From Histoplasma ohiense (lineage: Eukaryota; Ascomycota; Eurotiomycetes; Onygenales; Ajellomycetaceae), in the NCBI GenBank assembly GCA_017607445.1, contig JAEVHH010000003.1:2542001-2606000 (forward strand): DNA of 64,000 bases. The letters run 5' to 3'. The notes under the pieces were generated by a model. The model was not told the DNA's origin. It made no database searches and worked only from the letters and a program-made list of their open reading frames with translations. A program made the position numbers and the translations under genes. Positions 44,217-57,869 of the stretch are shown here, in pieces (positions within the stretch are counted from its first letter, which is position 1; every line of letters starts with the position of its first letter).

Positions 44217-45790
44217 ATGGAGCTCTCAATGCCCTTCCATCCACTCAAGAACATCAACACAGCCTACATCAGATCACTGAAGCCAGAGTTATCAGTCAAT
44301 TTTGTTACTGAAAAGACTGATAAAAGACAGAGAAAGACTGTTACAATATCTTCTTCAGTTCTCAAAGAAGTCAGTGACAGCATTCTCACAGTCATCTCTC
44401 AGCTACAGAAGCAGTTTGAGAAGACTTAACAGCAACAGAATCTGCAGCAGAAGATTCTCATCAGATTAACAAAAACTCTGAACAGCTGAGTTGAAGAGAA
44501 GAAACAGTCAGTCAATCAGAACTTTGCTCAAATCTTCTGTAAAAGATTCATTGCATATATGACAGTAGATTTGAGCACAGCATCAACTCTGAGAGAGAAT
44601 ACTACTCTGAATACTCATTCACAGTCAAATTCAGTGAAGACAACTGTGAGAGAGCTGACTATCTGAGTGAGTATTGCACAGAAGAGAAAAAACTCTGTTC
44701 TCTTTGAAGCTATTTCTGTCAAAACTGCAGCTTTCTCAGCTGACAGAGCTAGTGAAGCTGATCTGCAGCTCAAGAATATCAGTCAGTCAAGAAGCTTCAC
44801 AGAGAATATAAAACAGCAGAAGAATTCATAAGTTCTCATTATTTTTCAATTAGAGAAACAGATTACTCAGCTGCAGTCATATACTGTGCAGCAGACAATC
44901 ATTGCAAACATTCAGAGAATGAAGAATATAGCTAATATATCAAAGATAAAGCTCATTAGAACAGATTGAGTGATCATATCAAACAACAGAGATATATATA
45001 ATGCTCTGATCACTGAGAAGACAGTGGCTACTCTCTGTGAAGTTCTTGACATCACAGAAATCTGGCTATCAGAGTGATGATACAATTATGCTGTCTCAGA
45101 GATCTCAGAATTTGTCCAGAACTGAGAAGAAGTAAAAATCTCCACAGACAAAATAATTGAGAGAGAGATTCTGACTCAGATAAAGATAAAATCAGTGAGC
45201 TGTCAATTTTTGTGACATGAAGTGAATCTCAAGATGAGAAAGATTATATAAATTGTTTCTTTTCTCATCTTAGTAAAAGACTTCTCACTCTTCAATGTCA
45301 GTGAAAGAGTCAGACTCAATGAGAAAAGATCTCTGACAGTGAGATATGATTCAGAATATCAGAGATACTGCTATTTATCAAAGTATACACAACTGACAAA
45401 ATGCTTCAACTGCAGTGAGCTCACAAGTCAGTATAAGAGATCAACAGAAGTGAAATATAAGAGAGTATTATAATATATCAACTGCTGTCAACTCTATTCA
45501 GCTGAGCATCAGCATTGCTCTGCTGCATTCAGACATATGAACAGCATTCTCAGATGTCTAACTCAAAAAAAACTAGCAGCTGTCCATTATCTTGATAACA
45601 GATATCACTGAGATGCTCAGAAGCAGCAATTATTATCAACACAATCAGCATCAATGATCACAGTGATGATATCTACATCATTCACTCAATCAACTCAGTC
45701 AACACAGCTCACTGAGCTAGCACTCTGTAAGTGAGTAACTACTCAAAGCTTTATCAGTGAAAAGAACATCATCTGACAGATGATCTGCAT
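44217..45790 (+). pseudogene. LINE-A ORF1 (Gag-like, zinc knuckles)
   Basis: Starts at ATG 44217 (ELSMPFHPLKN), aligned with ORF1 of LINE-B. An N-terminal glutamine-rich helix is followed by Cys-rich knuckles at about 45395-45530. Dozens of stops. RNA-binding chaperone of the LINE particle by family. Confidence 0.8.
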
Positions 45791-45899
45791 CAGATAACAC
45801 TCAGCTCACACAGCAGAGTAACAGCACAGTCAAACAGTCAAAAAACAGTCTAGTCTCAACATACAGACAACAGATCTGAAACTCTTCAATCTCATCTTA

Positions 45900-48800
45900 T
45901 AGATGAACTTTGACAGCAGCTCATCATATAACTTCTCATACTAGAACATCAACATCAGCAACACAGCTGATACTGTAGAAACAATCAGCAGAAAAATCAT
46001 TCTCTGCAGATCTTCTGAATAAATACAGTCAGAGTGACTCTCTGTTATATAGTAGCTCTATAGCTTGCTTTCAAGCAGAGCTGTGAAATGATCTGTATAC
46101 AGAAGTCTTACACACACTCTGATATCAAGACTTCTAATCATTCAGCATATGAGTGCTTTGCATTCATAGACTGCTGAAATGACACTAATCTGAAACAGTG
46201 AGAGAAGAAGAGACTCTGAATCATGATATATATATACAAAAGTTCAAAGATAAGAGCACAGCAATACTGATCTATACAAAATAGAGATCTGCTGTGAATC
46301 AGTGTCAATGACTGTCACATTCTCAATATGTACAGACAGTCTGAGACAGACACAGTTATAAACTATCTGATCAATTTGAATTCATCAATCTGCTGTCTGA
46401 TAGATGAGAATTTCAATGTATGATATGATATTTTTGAATCAGAGACAGTGAATCTGCACTGAGAAGAAGAGCTTGTTCAGTGAATCAGTGAACACAGAAT
46501 GAACTTTGTGAAAAAGATAGATATTTCAATTTATACAGCAGACTATATAATTGATCTCATTTTCTTCAATATAATCTTTGCTTTCATTTCAGTGTGTCAA
46601 GATTTACACTGCAGCTCAGATCATCAGTCTATAATTACTATACTGCTGACAACATCTCAAGCACAGCAGAGTAGAGCTCAGATCAAGATTATAGACTCTC
46701 AGCTGAAGCTCTTTGCAGATTTTATCAGAGATCTTATGATGAACATATTTTACTTAAATAGAGTTGAGAATGTGGTATAGTTTGATAATCTGACTCAACA
46801 CTTCACTCAGAATCTTCTGACTGCAGCTCAGATAGTCAGTAAATCAGTGCAACAGAGACAGACTACAGCTCTCTAATAAACAGCAGACTGTCAAAGAATA
46901 CATTGAGAGCTCACTATTCATCAGACAGACACTGCAAAGCATCAGTTCAAGAACACAGTACACAAAATCAAGTATGTATACTGAAGACAGATAATCAATG
47001 AAATCAGAGATGACAGAGATCTGTACTGAGTGATAGTATGATATAAGCTAAAACTCAATCTCAGAGCACTCTCTCTGATGATTGAGAATCAAATTATAGA
47101 AGAGACAGTCATCAAAGCTGAGACATTTTGACAAGTTATTCTGAAACAGTACAATTCAGTCAATGATCTGAAATACAATTCACTGAATGATGAGCACTGA
47201 AGTGACATGAGAAATCTACTCTGAAACCCTCAGATTGAGATGAAGAAGATAGAGCACAACATCATTGAAATACAGAGTATCTCTTCAGACACAAATGAAA
47301 TCACAGTGCAGCTGCTCAAGATATACTGATAGTATATATCTCTCTTTATATAGCAGCTATACAACTGCTGCCTTCAGCTCTACCACTTCCCACAAATCTG
47401 AAAGCTAACAGAGATAACAATGATACTCAAGATAGATAAGAGAGATAGAAGCTCAGTCTGCTTCTGAAGATTCATTACTCTTCTCTCAATAATCTTCAAG
47501 AAGCTGAAATGCATTGTTGCAAGATAACTGATATACATAACACTCATTCATAATATAGTCAGTTTACAGCATGAAAAGACACTGCTCAGACAATCTGCAA
47601 TGAATCTGATAGCTGCCTTCACTCATAAGATGAAGACAGTCTTCATATAAAATAAGAAGATATTCATGATCACAATGAATGTACAGAGTGTCTTTGATGC
47701 TGTGCTGTGCAGACAGCTGTTTCAATGAATAACACAACACAAATGATCACACAAGCTGCTACAACTTATTGACAGCTTTCTCACTGAATGCAGAGTTCAG
47801 ATTCAGCTGAAGAGAATCATCACAGCAGCACATCAGATGCAATATAATATGTCACAGAGATTCTCTCTGTCATCAATACTGTTTCTTCTGTATCTGACAG
47901 AGCTGCTGTGACAGAATTCAGAATTGCACTTTGACTATACAGATGATCTGAACATTTGACAGATTATATACTCATTTGACAACAATACTACTCTTCTCAG
48001 CTATGATATACAGAGTATTCTGAGATGAAGAGAGACAAAGAAGATGATCTTTGCATCAGAGAAATTTGAGATGATTCATCTCACAAGAAAATGACACAAT
48101 AAAACACTGTCAGTAATTGTGTCAGAGAATCTGATCATACACTCTGTCACTGTCTCAGCTGAACAGAAGTCAGTATTTTACTAACTGAGTATATACTTTG
48201 ATAGAAGACTCATCTGAAGATCATATATCTCTGTCTGAGCAAAGAAGACAAGAACTGTGACTCAGCATAATTGAAGTTTAGAGAAGATCAGAGATAAATC
48301 TTCAGCAGATGTTCTGTGAAAGATGATTACTATCTGCATGATTCTCTTGCTGCTCTATAACACAGAGATCTGATACAACAGCTGCATGCAGCTAGCAAGA
48401 TATATGAACAGAAGTGAGAAGATCAGCTCTCATCTGAGATAGTATATAAAGACAGTTGAAAAGATACTTATCATAACAGTCAGAGAAGTTCTTTCAGTTT
48501 TTCATACAACATTCATTGCAACTCTATATCAGAATACTGAGCTCTCATCAGCAATGATAGCTCTGAAGAAGATCAAAATATATTTTGCAACAAGGCTTCA
48601 GATGATGAATGAAAGACATTCACTGACTTCACAGATAACTTTCTCAATGATCACATATGAAAGAGAGACTGAAATCTGACAGCATTCAAAAATCAAGATT
48701 CAGAGGTTGAAGATGCTGCTATCTGCAGTTAATAGATTCACACTTATCATCCCACACTACTCAGAGAGATGCAGAACAGATTTCACAGAGAATATAGATA

Positions 48801-49720
48801 AATAAAATACTACTCAGATATTCAAGAAATGATGAGAAAGTCAATCTTCAACAGATCTATATATTTTCTCAGATGAATCAGAACAGATTCTTGACAACAG
48901 TAGATAGATAAACTATAACTTTATAATCTATCAGAGAAATAAACAGCTGATCAGCTTCTCAGCTGCACTGAGCTCTATATTATATATCTTCAACACTGAG
49001 ACAGTTGATGTCTGTTATATATTAGAGTGTACAGTGAAGCTTCTATTCTGTGTCACAGATGACAGCATCAACTTTCAGATCTGACTCTGTCTTGACAATA
49101 TCTCAGTCATCTGAGATATACAGAGCAGTATGACAGTTTTCTCAAACTGAGTCTACAGTCACTGCTATGAACTCCTCAGATAATATAATATGAGTCTGAA
49201 ATGAGTCTCTGAGTATATAAGAATAGAGAACAATGAGAAAGTAGATTATCTGACTAAGTAAGCAGTCTTATCTACTACAGTCTCAGTCTATAAACTTGAG
49301 ATCATATTCACAGTCAGTGAAGTTCACACAGTGATCAAACAGCTCAGTCAAAAAACAGAATGAGAGTGATGAAACAGAGTCTGTGAAAAGCTCTCTGACT
49401 GATATCAGAGCTGAAGATTCAGCAAGTCAACTGTGGAATATCAAGTAAAGATTTCTTAAAAGCTCATCATATCACAGTATACTCTTTATCACTGACTTAT
49501 ACTTCACTTCTCTCATGAAGACTTCTTCTGATATCACAGATGCTTTCAGCATGCAGATGTGAGGCTCATCTATATCTGTGAACACAATAAGAACTCAGAA
49601 TATTTGATACTCTGTCAATACTCACAGAAACACTTCTCTCACTGACTCAAGAAATCAGCAGCACAGCTATATAACTGAGTGACAGCTGTTGTCTATCTAG
49701 AGTCTCTGATTTCTACAGAC
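45900..49720 (+). pseudogene. LINE-A ORF2 (endonuclease, RT, RNase H)
   Basis: Endonuclease start with MICIQKSYT near 46088 and its end at 46499-46780 (IDISIYTADYIIDLIFFN, SDHQSIITI). RT active site YTDD at 47936-47947, a change from YADD in LINE-B. RNase H and C-terminal Cys region follow to about 49650. Broken everywhere. Confidence 0.8.
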
Positions 49721-49844
49721 TTTGTAGAACTGCTTGACCACACACAGTTCTACATACAGTACTGTATAAGATAGCACAGTCATTTGAGCACACATCATCT
49801 GACAGCCTCTCATAGCAGTTCCAAGTCTATACAGACAGTACAGA

Positions 49845-50060
49845 TAACACAACATTCAGTACAACTGATTCAATCAGTACAATAAATTCAACTGATGCAA
49901 TCAGTATAATCAGTTCAATCAGTACAATCAGTTCAATCAGTACAATCGACTCAATCAGTTCAATCAATACAATCAGTTCAACCGGTTCAATCGATACAAT
50001 CAGTTCAATCGATTCAATCAGTTCAACTGATGCAAATGATTCAATCAGCATGATTGACTC
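49845..50060 (+). repeat. LINE-A 10-bp minisatellite
   Basis: About twenty near-copies of a 10-mer alternating ttcaatcagt and acaatcagt-type units in the LINE 3' UTR. Homologous array at 57410-57660 in LINE-B. Followed to 50716 by a CT-rich 3' UTR. Confidence 0.85.
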
Positions 50061-50729
50061 ATCTGTTTCAACTAATTATAGTGTAATCAGTACAGTCTGT
50101 ATGCTGACTCATTCAGTATACTTCTGACTGTCAGTATACACTCTTCTTCTCTTTTCTCACTGCTCTCTCTGTCTCTCTTTATTTCTTTTCTCTTATGATC
50201 TTCTTCAATGCTTTCTTCTCTCTCTCTCTCTGAGCTTGTGCTGGGTTATATGACTGCAAGATGTTATAGATGACACAGTTCTTTCTTCACTCTTCTCTTT
50301 ATTTTTCTTCTCAGAATACTCTCTTTTTCTCTTTTCTTTTATCTGTCTCATCTGTTTTTCTTCTGTTGTTAGAAGCACAGACAGTTCTCAGATCAACTGA
50401 GAAAGTTATCTCTCTTCATTCACTATAAAGTCTTTCAGACACAGCAGCAGCAGTCCTCTCAGAAATCACACTATAGCTTCATTATGAATGATCATACATC
50501 AAATCAGAAGTAAATGCACAGCTCAGAAGAATTCTTTTCAACAAGCTGAGTCTTCTCAAGAGTTGTTATCTAAATTCTGTTTTCTCTCTCTCTGTGTATA
50601 TAGATATCTCTTCAGTGTAGCACATCTCCATGCTCTTCAGAAGGCTTCTGAAACATGAGTGCTGCCTGTGTTTTCTCCAGAATGTTAAATCAATACAAAC
50701 AAACAAACAAACAAACAAAGATGAATTGA

Positions 50730-52700
50730 TGGGGTTTAGCCATTCTGATTGATAGATCATATAGAAATCATAAGCAGATAGCTCTTTCATTTAATGTGTC
50801 TGATGATTGTTCAAGCTTTTGATACTAAGAAAGTATTTCAGATTATCATGATTGATTATGATCTGAATTGAGTACAGATTGCCTTGCAGATAGTGTTGTC
50901 AGTGATGAAATGATATCACTATAGCCAGAAATTTCAAATTATGAATGTCATAGTTTCTAGAAGCTTCAGAAAGCTTCTGTGAAAAGAATGCAATAAGCCT
51001 CCACTCTTTTCTTTGAGTAGACACTGAATTATCTATGTTTTTGCTTCATTCTAATGCTATTTCCATAGCTTCTTGATAGGTTTCTGATACTGGTTCTAGA
51101 TATTGAGATAGAATACCAGCAATTCCATTCTTGCTTGCATTCATTTCGACTTGGGTTTCCTTCCGCGGATCATAATGAATCAGTAGAATAGCATGTGCAA
51201 ATGCTTCTTTCAAATTTACAAAAGCTTTTCTTGCTGAATCACTAAGTTGGAACTTAGTTTGCTTATTCATAGCATTTTGAAGGAGATCCATAAGAGGTGC
51301 AGCTATCCATGAAAAAGCATATATGAATCTGTGATAAAAGTTCACAAATTCTATGAAAATTTGAATATCACAGACACCTTTAGATTCCAGTCAATTTGGA
51401 ATAGTTTCAACTCAGTTGCGATCCATAGCTATATCAGTAGATGATACAATATAGTCAAGAAATTCAATCTCAGTAGTGAAAAAGATGCATTTGCTTTTCT
51501 TAGCATAAAGTCGATATTTTCATAAGCATTCAAAGATTAATTGAAGGTGTTTCATATGATCTTCAGTATTTTGAAAATAGATAAGAATGTCATCAAGGTA
51601 AACAATGCAACAGATATCAACTAGACCTTTCAGCACTTCATTGATATAAGATTGGAATGTAGCAGAAGCATTACAGAGCCCCATAGATATAACTCAGAAT
51701 TCATAGCTGCTATATTGAGTTCAAAACACTGTTTTCCATTCATCTTTTTCTGCTATTTGTATGTGGTAGTAGGCATCTCAGAGATCTATTTTAGAGAAGA
51801 TGATAGCACTCTGTAATCAATCTAACATTTCTTCAATATAAGGGATTGGATATCAATCTTTTATAATTATCTTGTTAAGGCCTTGATAATCTACACAAAG
51901 GCATAGAGTTCCATTCTTTTTCTTTGCAAATACAATAGATGCAGCAGCAGAACTCTTTGTAGAACAAACCCACTGCCATGACAGCATTTCTTCTAGATAT
52001 TTGTGTAAGACATCTAGTTCTGCTATCAAGAGATTGTATAAAAGTTCATAAGAGGATTCCTTTCTATCTTGCAATCAAATATGATGTGATATGATGAGGT
52101 TCTCATTCAACTTGACTGCTGCTTCAGCAGAAAAGATATCTTTAAATTCAGTTAAGAGATCTTGTAGATTTTGAGATAAAGTAGTTTCATTAATAGAACA
52201 TAGTTGTTTCAAAGAAGATTCAGTATTGTCATTTCAAAAGTAGAGTGATGTTGTAGATGTTTCTTATATAGAACAGATAAATTCTTCTGATTCTGTTATT
52301 TCAATTCTAGTATCTTCAATTCAATATCATCATAATAATGCTTTTCAATTGATTAAAGAATTGACTGTTTGTAACTATGAAAGACCTAGATAAAGATCTT
52401 CATCTGCTAGATTAACAGAATGAAAGCTAAGTTTGTTTACTTGAGTTTCACCTAGCCCATCAGTGGCTCTATGAGTAGCATTAATGATGTCATATCAATA
52501 TTCTTGTCATTCATTAGAATATTGCATTTGAGATGGTGGTCCAATCTGTTTCCATTCTTTAGAAGTAGCATAAGTATGAGAGATATAATTGAAATCTACT
52601 TCAGAATTGACTAGGCATCGAATCAGCTCAGAATCATTAGAGATGTCTAGTTGAATAGTGATGTACATGTGGAATCTATCATCTAGTCACTTCTCATCAT
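50730..52700 (-). pseudogene. W pol N-terminal half (protease, RT, RNase H start)
   Basis: RT start 52074-51853 (LCLCVDYQGLNKI), active site YLDD at about 51600 still intact, RNase H start 51345-51046 (MNFYHRFIYAFSWIAAPLMD, VEMNASKNGIAG, where the catalytic DAS has become NAS). Protease near 52620 reads LVNSEVDFNYIS, so DSG became NSE by two G-to-A changes. Confidence 0.88.
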
Positions 52701-52769
52701 TCTGAGTTTCAGTGATATGAGCTATCACAGATGTGGGTTTCAGTTTGTCTGTGATTTGAGTTTATTTTC

Positions 52770-53614
52770 TCTTCTTATTACAATTCTTAAGAAGATGATC
52801 TGCCTCCCCACAGAATAGACAAAGATTATTATTCATGCAGTGTTGATATTTCTCTATGATAAGCTTTTCAGCTGAGATTAGATTCCATTGAGCCTTCAAA
52901 AAAAAGCTGTCAGAGGACTGCTTGATTCCACATTTATCATCACTCTTCTGATATCTATTTTGTGAAGAGGATTCTTGTTTGTTGTTACTCCTTCTAGCAT
53001 GGCTTCTATTAACAGCTTGAATTCAAGCAACTAGCACAATCAATTTGACTTGATTGATAGAAGAATCATGATGAGTTTGAATTTGATCTTGTATTACTGA
53101 TGGTAATTTAGTAAAGAATAATTGAGCAAATAGTTCTTCTATATTGATTGCTAGATCATTGTGAATCTCATTAAATCTGAAGACAAATTGTTGAACTGAT
53201 TGATCCAGTGGATGCTTTAATTCTTCAAAGCAAATCACTGCTGTAAAGCCACAGTTGCAGACATTCTTCAGATCATTGTACAGAAATTCCTTAAAGTTCT
53301 TCTATAAGAAGAATTGATTTAATCTTTCAAACTCTCTCTCTTTAGTAGCTCAAGTAGTTTCAATTGTTTTCCATAATCATTTCAAAGCACAAATGATCTT
53401 GACTTCATTGATATTGTATTGAGTTGAGTTCAACTTATATATGCGTTTGAGAGCTCTTATGAATATATGGTATTCATGTAGATTGCTGCCATAATAGACA
53501 GGTGGATCAGCAAGCCGAATTTCTCATCAGTTAGCTGAGACAGATATTGCAGATGCTGCTAGCTCAACAACTGCTGATCAAGAAGTATTCAAGAATGAAT
53601 CAACCTCAGACATA
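52770..53614 (-). pseudogene. W gag
   Basis: Start ATG 53614 (SEVDSFLNTS). Capsid segment 53238-53023 (LKHPLDQSVQQFVFRFNEIH, LPSVIQDQIQTHHDSSI) resembles retrotransposon Gag domains. CCHC knuckle CLFCGEADHLLKNC near 52822-52780. Several stops. Confidence 0.85.
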
Positions 53615-53665
53615 ATGATTAGAATACTCAATTCTTGAAGAGATAAGGGATCAAGCAGATCAAAC

Positions 53666-54047
53666 TGTAAGCAGCAGTATGAGAATTAGCTGCTTATATC
53701 ACAAGAAGTTCTTAAAACTCTGCAAGGATTAAGTTGTAGAAGATAATACAGTAATATATCGGAGGGGATTTAGATTAATATCGATATCATAGAACATAGA
53801 GGTCAAATTAAAACAGAATGATCCACTGACCCCTAGAAGATTGGGCCAGCTGCTATCTATATACACAGTATCATAAACAGATCAAACTTGCTATGATGTA
53901 GATGGTATAGTATGATACAAGTGGCAAGATAATGCCTTGATTTCAAACCTGATATGATGTTGGTGGTGCTATGTTCGGCGATGTCATATCTTTAGAGCAA
54001 TCGCTAATTTCGGCCTAGCACTGGTAACTTAGTGCGGGTTTCTTACA
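53666..54047 (-). repeat. W 5' LTR (382 bp)
   Basis: Same ends as 31386-31767 but clearly less mutated (keeps gttcggcgatg, tcgctaatttcggcc and agtgcgggtt). Confidence 0.93.
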
Positions 54048-54052
54048 GAGGG

Positions 54053-56003
54053 TATCAGTCCTTCCACATAATCTTATTAAGTCCTCAGTAGTCGACACAG
54101 AATCGTAAGCTTTCTTCTGATTTCTTCACAAACAGTATAAATGCTGCAGCAGATGAGTTGTTAACATGAATGAAGTCTTTGTTCAGTAATTCATTGAGCA
54201 TTTTTCATAGAACAAGAAGCTCATCACACAATATGCTGTAGAGAGAACTTCAGAGCAGTTGCAGATTCTTATCATCTTTTTTGATGAGCTCAATCATATG
54301 ATCTATATCAGGTTCTCAGTGAGAGGGAAGCTTTTCAACTTCTTTCTCATCAAACACATCTGCAAAGTCTTCATACAATTCAGATAGTTTCTTGCACAGT
54401 TTCTTGAAGTCTTTGAGTTCTAACTTTTCTAACACTTTTTTGATATCCATCATGCTAGCAGCAAACACTTGGACATTCTTCTTCTCATACATTTGACAGA
54501 TTAGTAGTTTGTACACTTTCACTGATATCTGAGTGAGATCAGCAGTTCTATCAACATTCTTCTCATAAACACAGTCATCTTCTGAGAAAATAAGACAGCA
54601 GTTGCATGCATTCAACAAAGTTTCAAATTCTGTGAGTCATGATAGATCAAGCATTAGATTGTACTCAAGGTCTTGTATTTTATATGTATATACATTCTTT
54701 TTCTCATATTCTTCTACATCAATGTTAAATCTTATCATATTGTAGAAGGCTGATTCTCTGAGGCCATCAAATTCACTGAGCTTACACAGCTTGAGAAAGA
54801 GAATATACTGAAGCTTATGCTTCTCAATCAGCTGAGTGTCTATAAGAGTGTAATGAAGAAAACCACTGTCTATCATTGCTCATACATTGACTAGACTATT
54901 TACAATGACAGAGACTATGATTGCATCTGTTTGTATCTTCTGCTTGAATCTTCAGCTATCTTTCTACTCCTTGAGCTCTCATTCATATTTTAGAGCAAAA
55001 GTTCATCTTTTCCCTGTTCTTGTCTGTCTGCAGATGACACAGTGTTCACATGTGTGGGGGATTTACTCAGAGTAATTGCATTCAGACATTGATTCACAAA
55101 GTGCTCTGATTTATCACAGTATATGCAGACTTCTCTGACAATTCAATCAGCAGCATTCTTTCCTGAGACATTAGAGATCCTCAGACAGCTTGCATTCACA
55201 TATGAAACTCAGTTCATTGATTCTGATTCAGAGACAGAAGACACTGCAGAGTGATTCAGAGTATATACATTTGTTCAGCAGAATCCTCTGCAATTTTGAA
55301 GCACACAGAACTGAGACAGATCATTGTTCAATAGACAAAGATTAGTACAGAATTTGCTGTATATTGAGAGCTTTGAATATTCTACACTTCAGTTATGCAA
55401 TTGAAAGTTCAAGTTCTTGAACAATATGTTGATTTTGACAGTATTATCTCAGTCTTGTCCATCTGCTTCTAGAAGTTTGTGATCAAATTCAGAAAGATAA
55501 ATTGCCAACATGACATTCATCTGACAAGTCTGATTTAGCCAGTTCAACACTTTGACTTGAAGTGTAGAATTGAGAAAGAGAGAGTTGAGTTGTCAGAAGA
55601 CTAGCTCTGATGTACACTGATAATTCTGACAATGACTCATTCAGAATTGAAATTTTGCTAACACATCATCATTCAATCTGCTATAAATATACCACACTTG
55701 ATTGAATAGCAAGTCTATTGCTCATTCATTAATGTTCAATTTGATGTTCACTTTTGACTTCTACACAAGATAGAGCACTAGATCTCTCTTGTATTTATTG
55801 AGGATTGAAAGCTTCTCTCTTGAGAGCTTTTTGTGAGATGTGGGTGTAGAAGAAACAGTGAATGTGAAAGTGCTCATCTCAGCAAATCATTGTTGCAATT
55901 CAGTCATCTGTAGCATCTGCTGCTGGAGAATGCTTCATAGATCTAAGTTATCATCCACTGCATTTGAATGCAGTGAGTGTTCATAGAATTGTTTGTAGTT
56001 CAT
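54053..56003 (-). pseudogene. V-old gag and pol N-terminus (one frame ancestrally)
   Basis: Aligns with V-young 23769-25715. Protease at 54876-54637 keeps DSG. At 55024-55026 the minus-strand codon is CAG where V-young has TAG, indicating an ancestral Gag-Pol fusion. The Gag knuckle region is near 55100 and the Gag start at about 56003. Many stops elsewhere. Confidence 0.9.
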
Positions 56004-56379
56004 TTCAATATCTAAAAACATGTAATAATAATATAAAAAAAAGAAATATTTGTAGACATTTGATTCTCTCACAGACACTATTCACAGTGTTGCAGTGCTA
56101 AGCTTGATCAAGCTTCTTCATGAACATTATTCACAGCATTACAATTCATAGACACTTGAGCCTTGTAGAACATGATCAATTGTGTTTCAGATACTTAGAC
56201 ATGATGATCTGTATAACTAATAATAAAAGCACTTAAGTTCATAAGAGATCTCTTGTAACAACTAGACACTCAGATCTGTAAACAATGCACTCAAATGTAA
56301 GAACTGATAACAACACACTCAGATGTAAGAACTAATAACAAGACACTCAGATCTTAAACACAGAAGAATCAATTCATAA
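56004..56379 (-). promoter_or_regulatory. V-old leader with decayed GCACTCGGGC repeats
   Basis: Six degenerate copies such as gacacttgag and gacactcaga at the same spacing as in V-young. The primer-binding site remnant tcaattcataa abuts the LTR at 56380. Confidence 0.75.
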
Positions 56380-56734
56380 TGTAACAAACATACTTTGATT
56401 AACAATCTAGCACTATTCTAATACAGATTACAAATTGATTAAGAAAGAAAAGAGAAAAGAAATCAGAAGAAAAGATCATACAAAGAGGATTCTTATAGAG
56501 AAAAGTTCAGAGCAGAAGAATATCAGAAGCCACTTCACAGTGAAGCACAGAGCAGAAGAACATTAAGAGGTATGTGTAAGAATCATTAGAAACTACACAA
56601 GTATAGAGCATGAAATGAGGGAATCATTGAGAGCTATGCAGAAGAATCATTAGAGACTATACAAATGCAGAACACAGAGCAGAAGAATGTTAGAAGCTAC
56701 ACAGAAGAATTGTTAGAGACTACACAAGTGTAGA
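56380..56734 (-). repeat. V-old 5' LTR, first part
   Basis: 355 bp, interrupted by LINE-B inside a U3 repeat unit. Together with 63449-63626 it totals 533 bp, equal to the left LTR. Confidence 0.92.
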
Positions 56735-57409
56735 TTTGTTTGTTTGTATTGGTTTAACATCCCGGAGAAAACACAGGCAGCGCCCGTGTTTCAGAAGCCT
56801 CCCGAAGGGCATGGAGATGTGCTACACTGGAGAGATTTCTATGTACACAGAGAGAAAGAAAACAGAATTCAGGTGGCAACTCTTGAGAAGACTCAGCTCA
56901 TTGAAAAGGGTTTTACTGAGCTGCACATCCACTTCTGGTCTGATGTATGGTCATTCATGGTGGGGCTATAGTGTGGTTCCCGAGGGAAACTGCTGCTGCT
57001 GTGTCTGGAAGGCTTTACAGTGAATGGAGAGGGATAACTCTCTCAGTTGATTCAAGAACTGTCTGTGCTTCTAACAGCAGAGAAAAGACAGATGAGATAG
57101 ACAAAAGAAAAGAGGAAAAGTGAGTGTTCTGAAAAGGAAAATAAAGAAAAGAGTGAAGGAAAGACTGTGCTCTCTGTGACACCTTGCAGTCCCATGACCC
57201 AGCACAAACCCAGGGGGGAGAGAGAGGAGAGAGCACTGAAGAAGGTTGTGAGGGGAAAGAAGTGGAGAGAGACAGAGAGAGCAGTGAGGAGAGAGAAGAA
57301 GAATGCATATCTGCAGCTGAGAGCATGTCAACTGAGTCAGCATACAGACTGTACTGATTACACCACAGCTAGTTGAAACAGATGAGCTCATCATGCTGAT
57401 TTAATCATT

Positions 57410-57660
57410 TGCATCAGTTGAACTGATTGAACTGATTGAACTGATTGTATCAATTGTATCAATTGTACTGTTTGTACCAATTGAACTGGTTGAACTGATT
57501 GTACTGATTGAACCGGTTGAACCAATTGTACTGTTTGTACTGATTGAACTGATCAAGCTGATTGTACTGATTGAACTGATTGTACTGTTTGTACCAATTG
57601 CATTGGTTGAATCTATTGTACTGGTTGAATCAGTTGTACTGGATGTTGTGCTATCTGTAC
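57410..57660 (-). repeat. LINE-B 10-bp minisatellite in 3' UTR
   Basis: Twenty-odd repeats of units like attgaactg and attgtactg. Homologous to 49845-50060 but differing in length. The surrounding 3' UTR (56751-57870) shows no other gene. Confidence 0.85.
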
Positions 57661-57869
57661 TGCCTGTATAGGCTTGGAACTGCTGTGGGGGGCTGTCAGA
57701 TGGTGTGTGCCCAAATGGCTGTGTTATCTCATGCAGTACTGTGTGTAGAACTGCATGCAGCCAAGCAGTTCTACAAAGTCTGTAGAGGTCAGAGACTCTA
57801 GATAGGCAACAGCTGTCACTCAGTTGTGTGGCTGTGCTGCTGATCTCTTGAATCAGTGAGGGAAGTGTC

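Larger units (their letters stand above)
44064..50716 (+). mobile_element. LINE-A (Tad-like, 6.65 kb), heavily mutated
   Basis: Full-length: begins catccttaca as LINE-B does, ends in an (AAAC)n tail (about 50694-50716), 13-bp TSD aaagatgaattga at 44051-44063 and 50717-50729. Plus orientation, inverted relative to LINE-B. Inner sequence has almost no CG, CC or GG left, making it the most strongly mutated element here. Confidence 0.95.
31386..54047 (-). mobile_element. Gypsy-W, decayed chromovirus carrying four insertions
   Basis: LTRs of 382 bp (31386-31767, 53666-54047; TGTAAGCAGC...TTCTTACA). The TSD is gaggg at the right and gagaa at the left, matching gaggg in V-young once two G-to-A changes are allowed. 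Own sequence: 31768-33926, 41058-41432, 41818-42102, 43436-44063 and 50730-53665. Inserted: Z2, SINE, Tc1-type element, LINE-A. With these removed it is a minus-strand gag-pol element with a plus-strand accessory gene before the 3' LTR. Confidence 0.92.

Noticed and set aside
49827..50051. A Leu/Ile/Glu repeat protein on the minus strand
   Set aside because: It translates the antisense of the LINE minisatellite; no start context or homolog.
53656..53666. cagatcaaac next to the W 5' LTR also occurs inside the LTR
   Set aside because: It is a direct, not inverted, repeat, so it cannot prime by folding back; probably chance.
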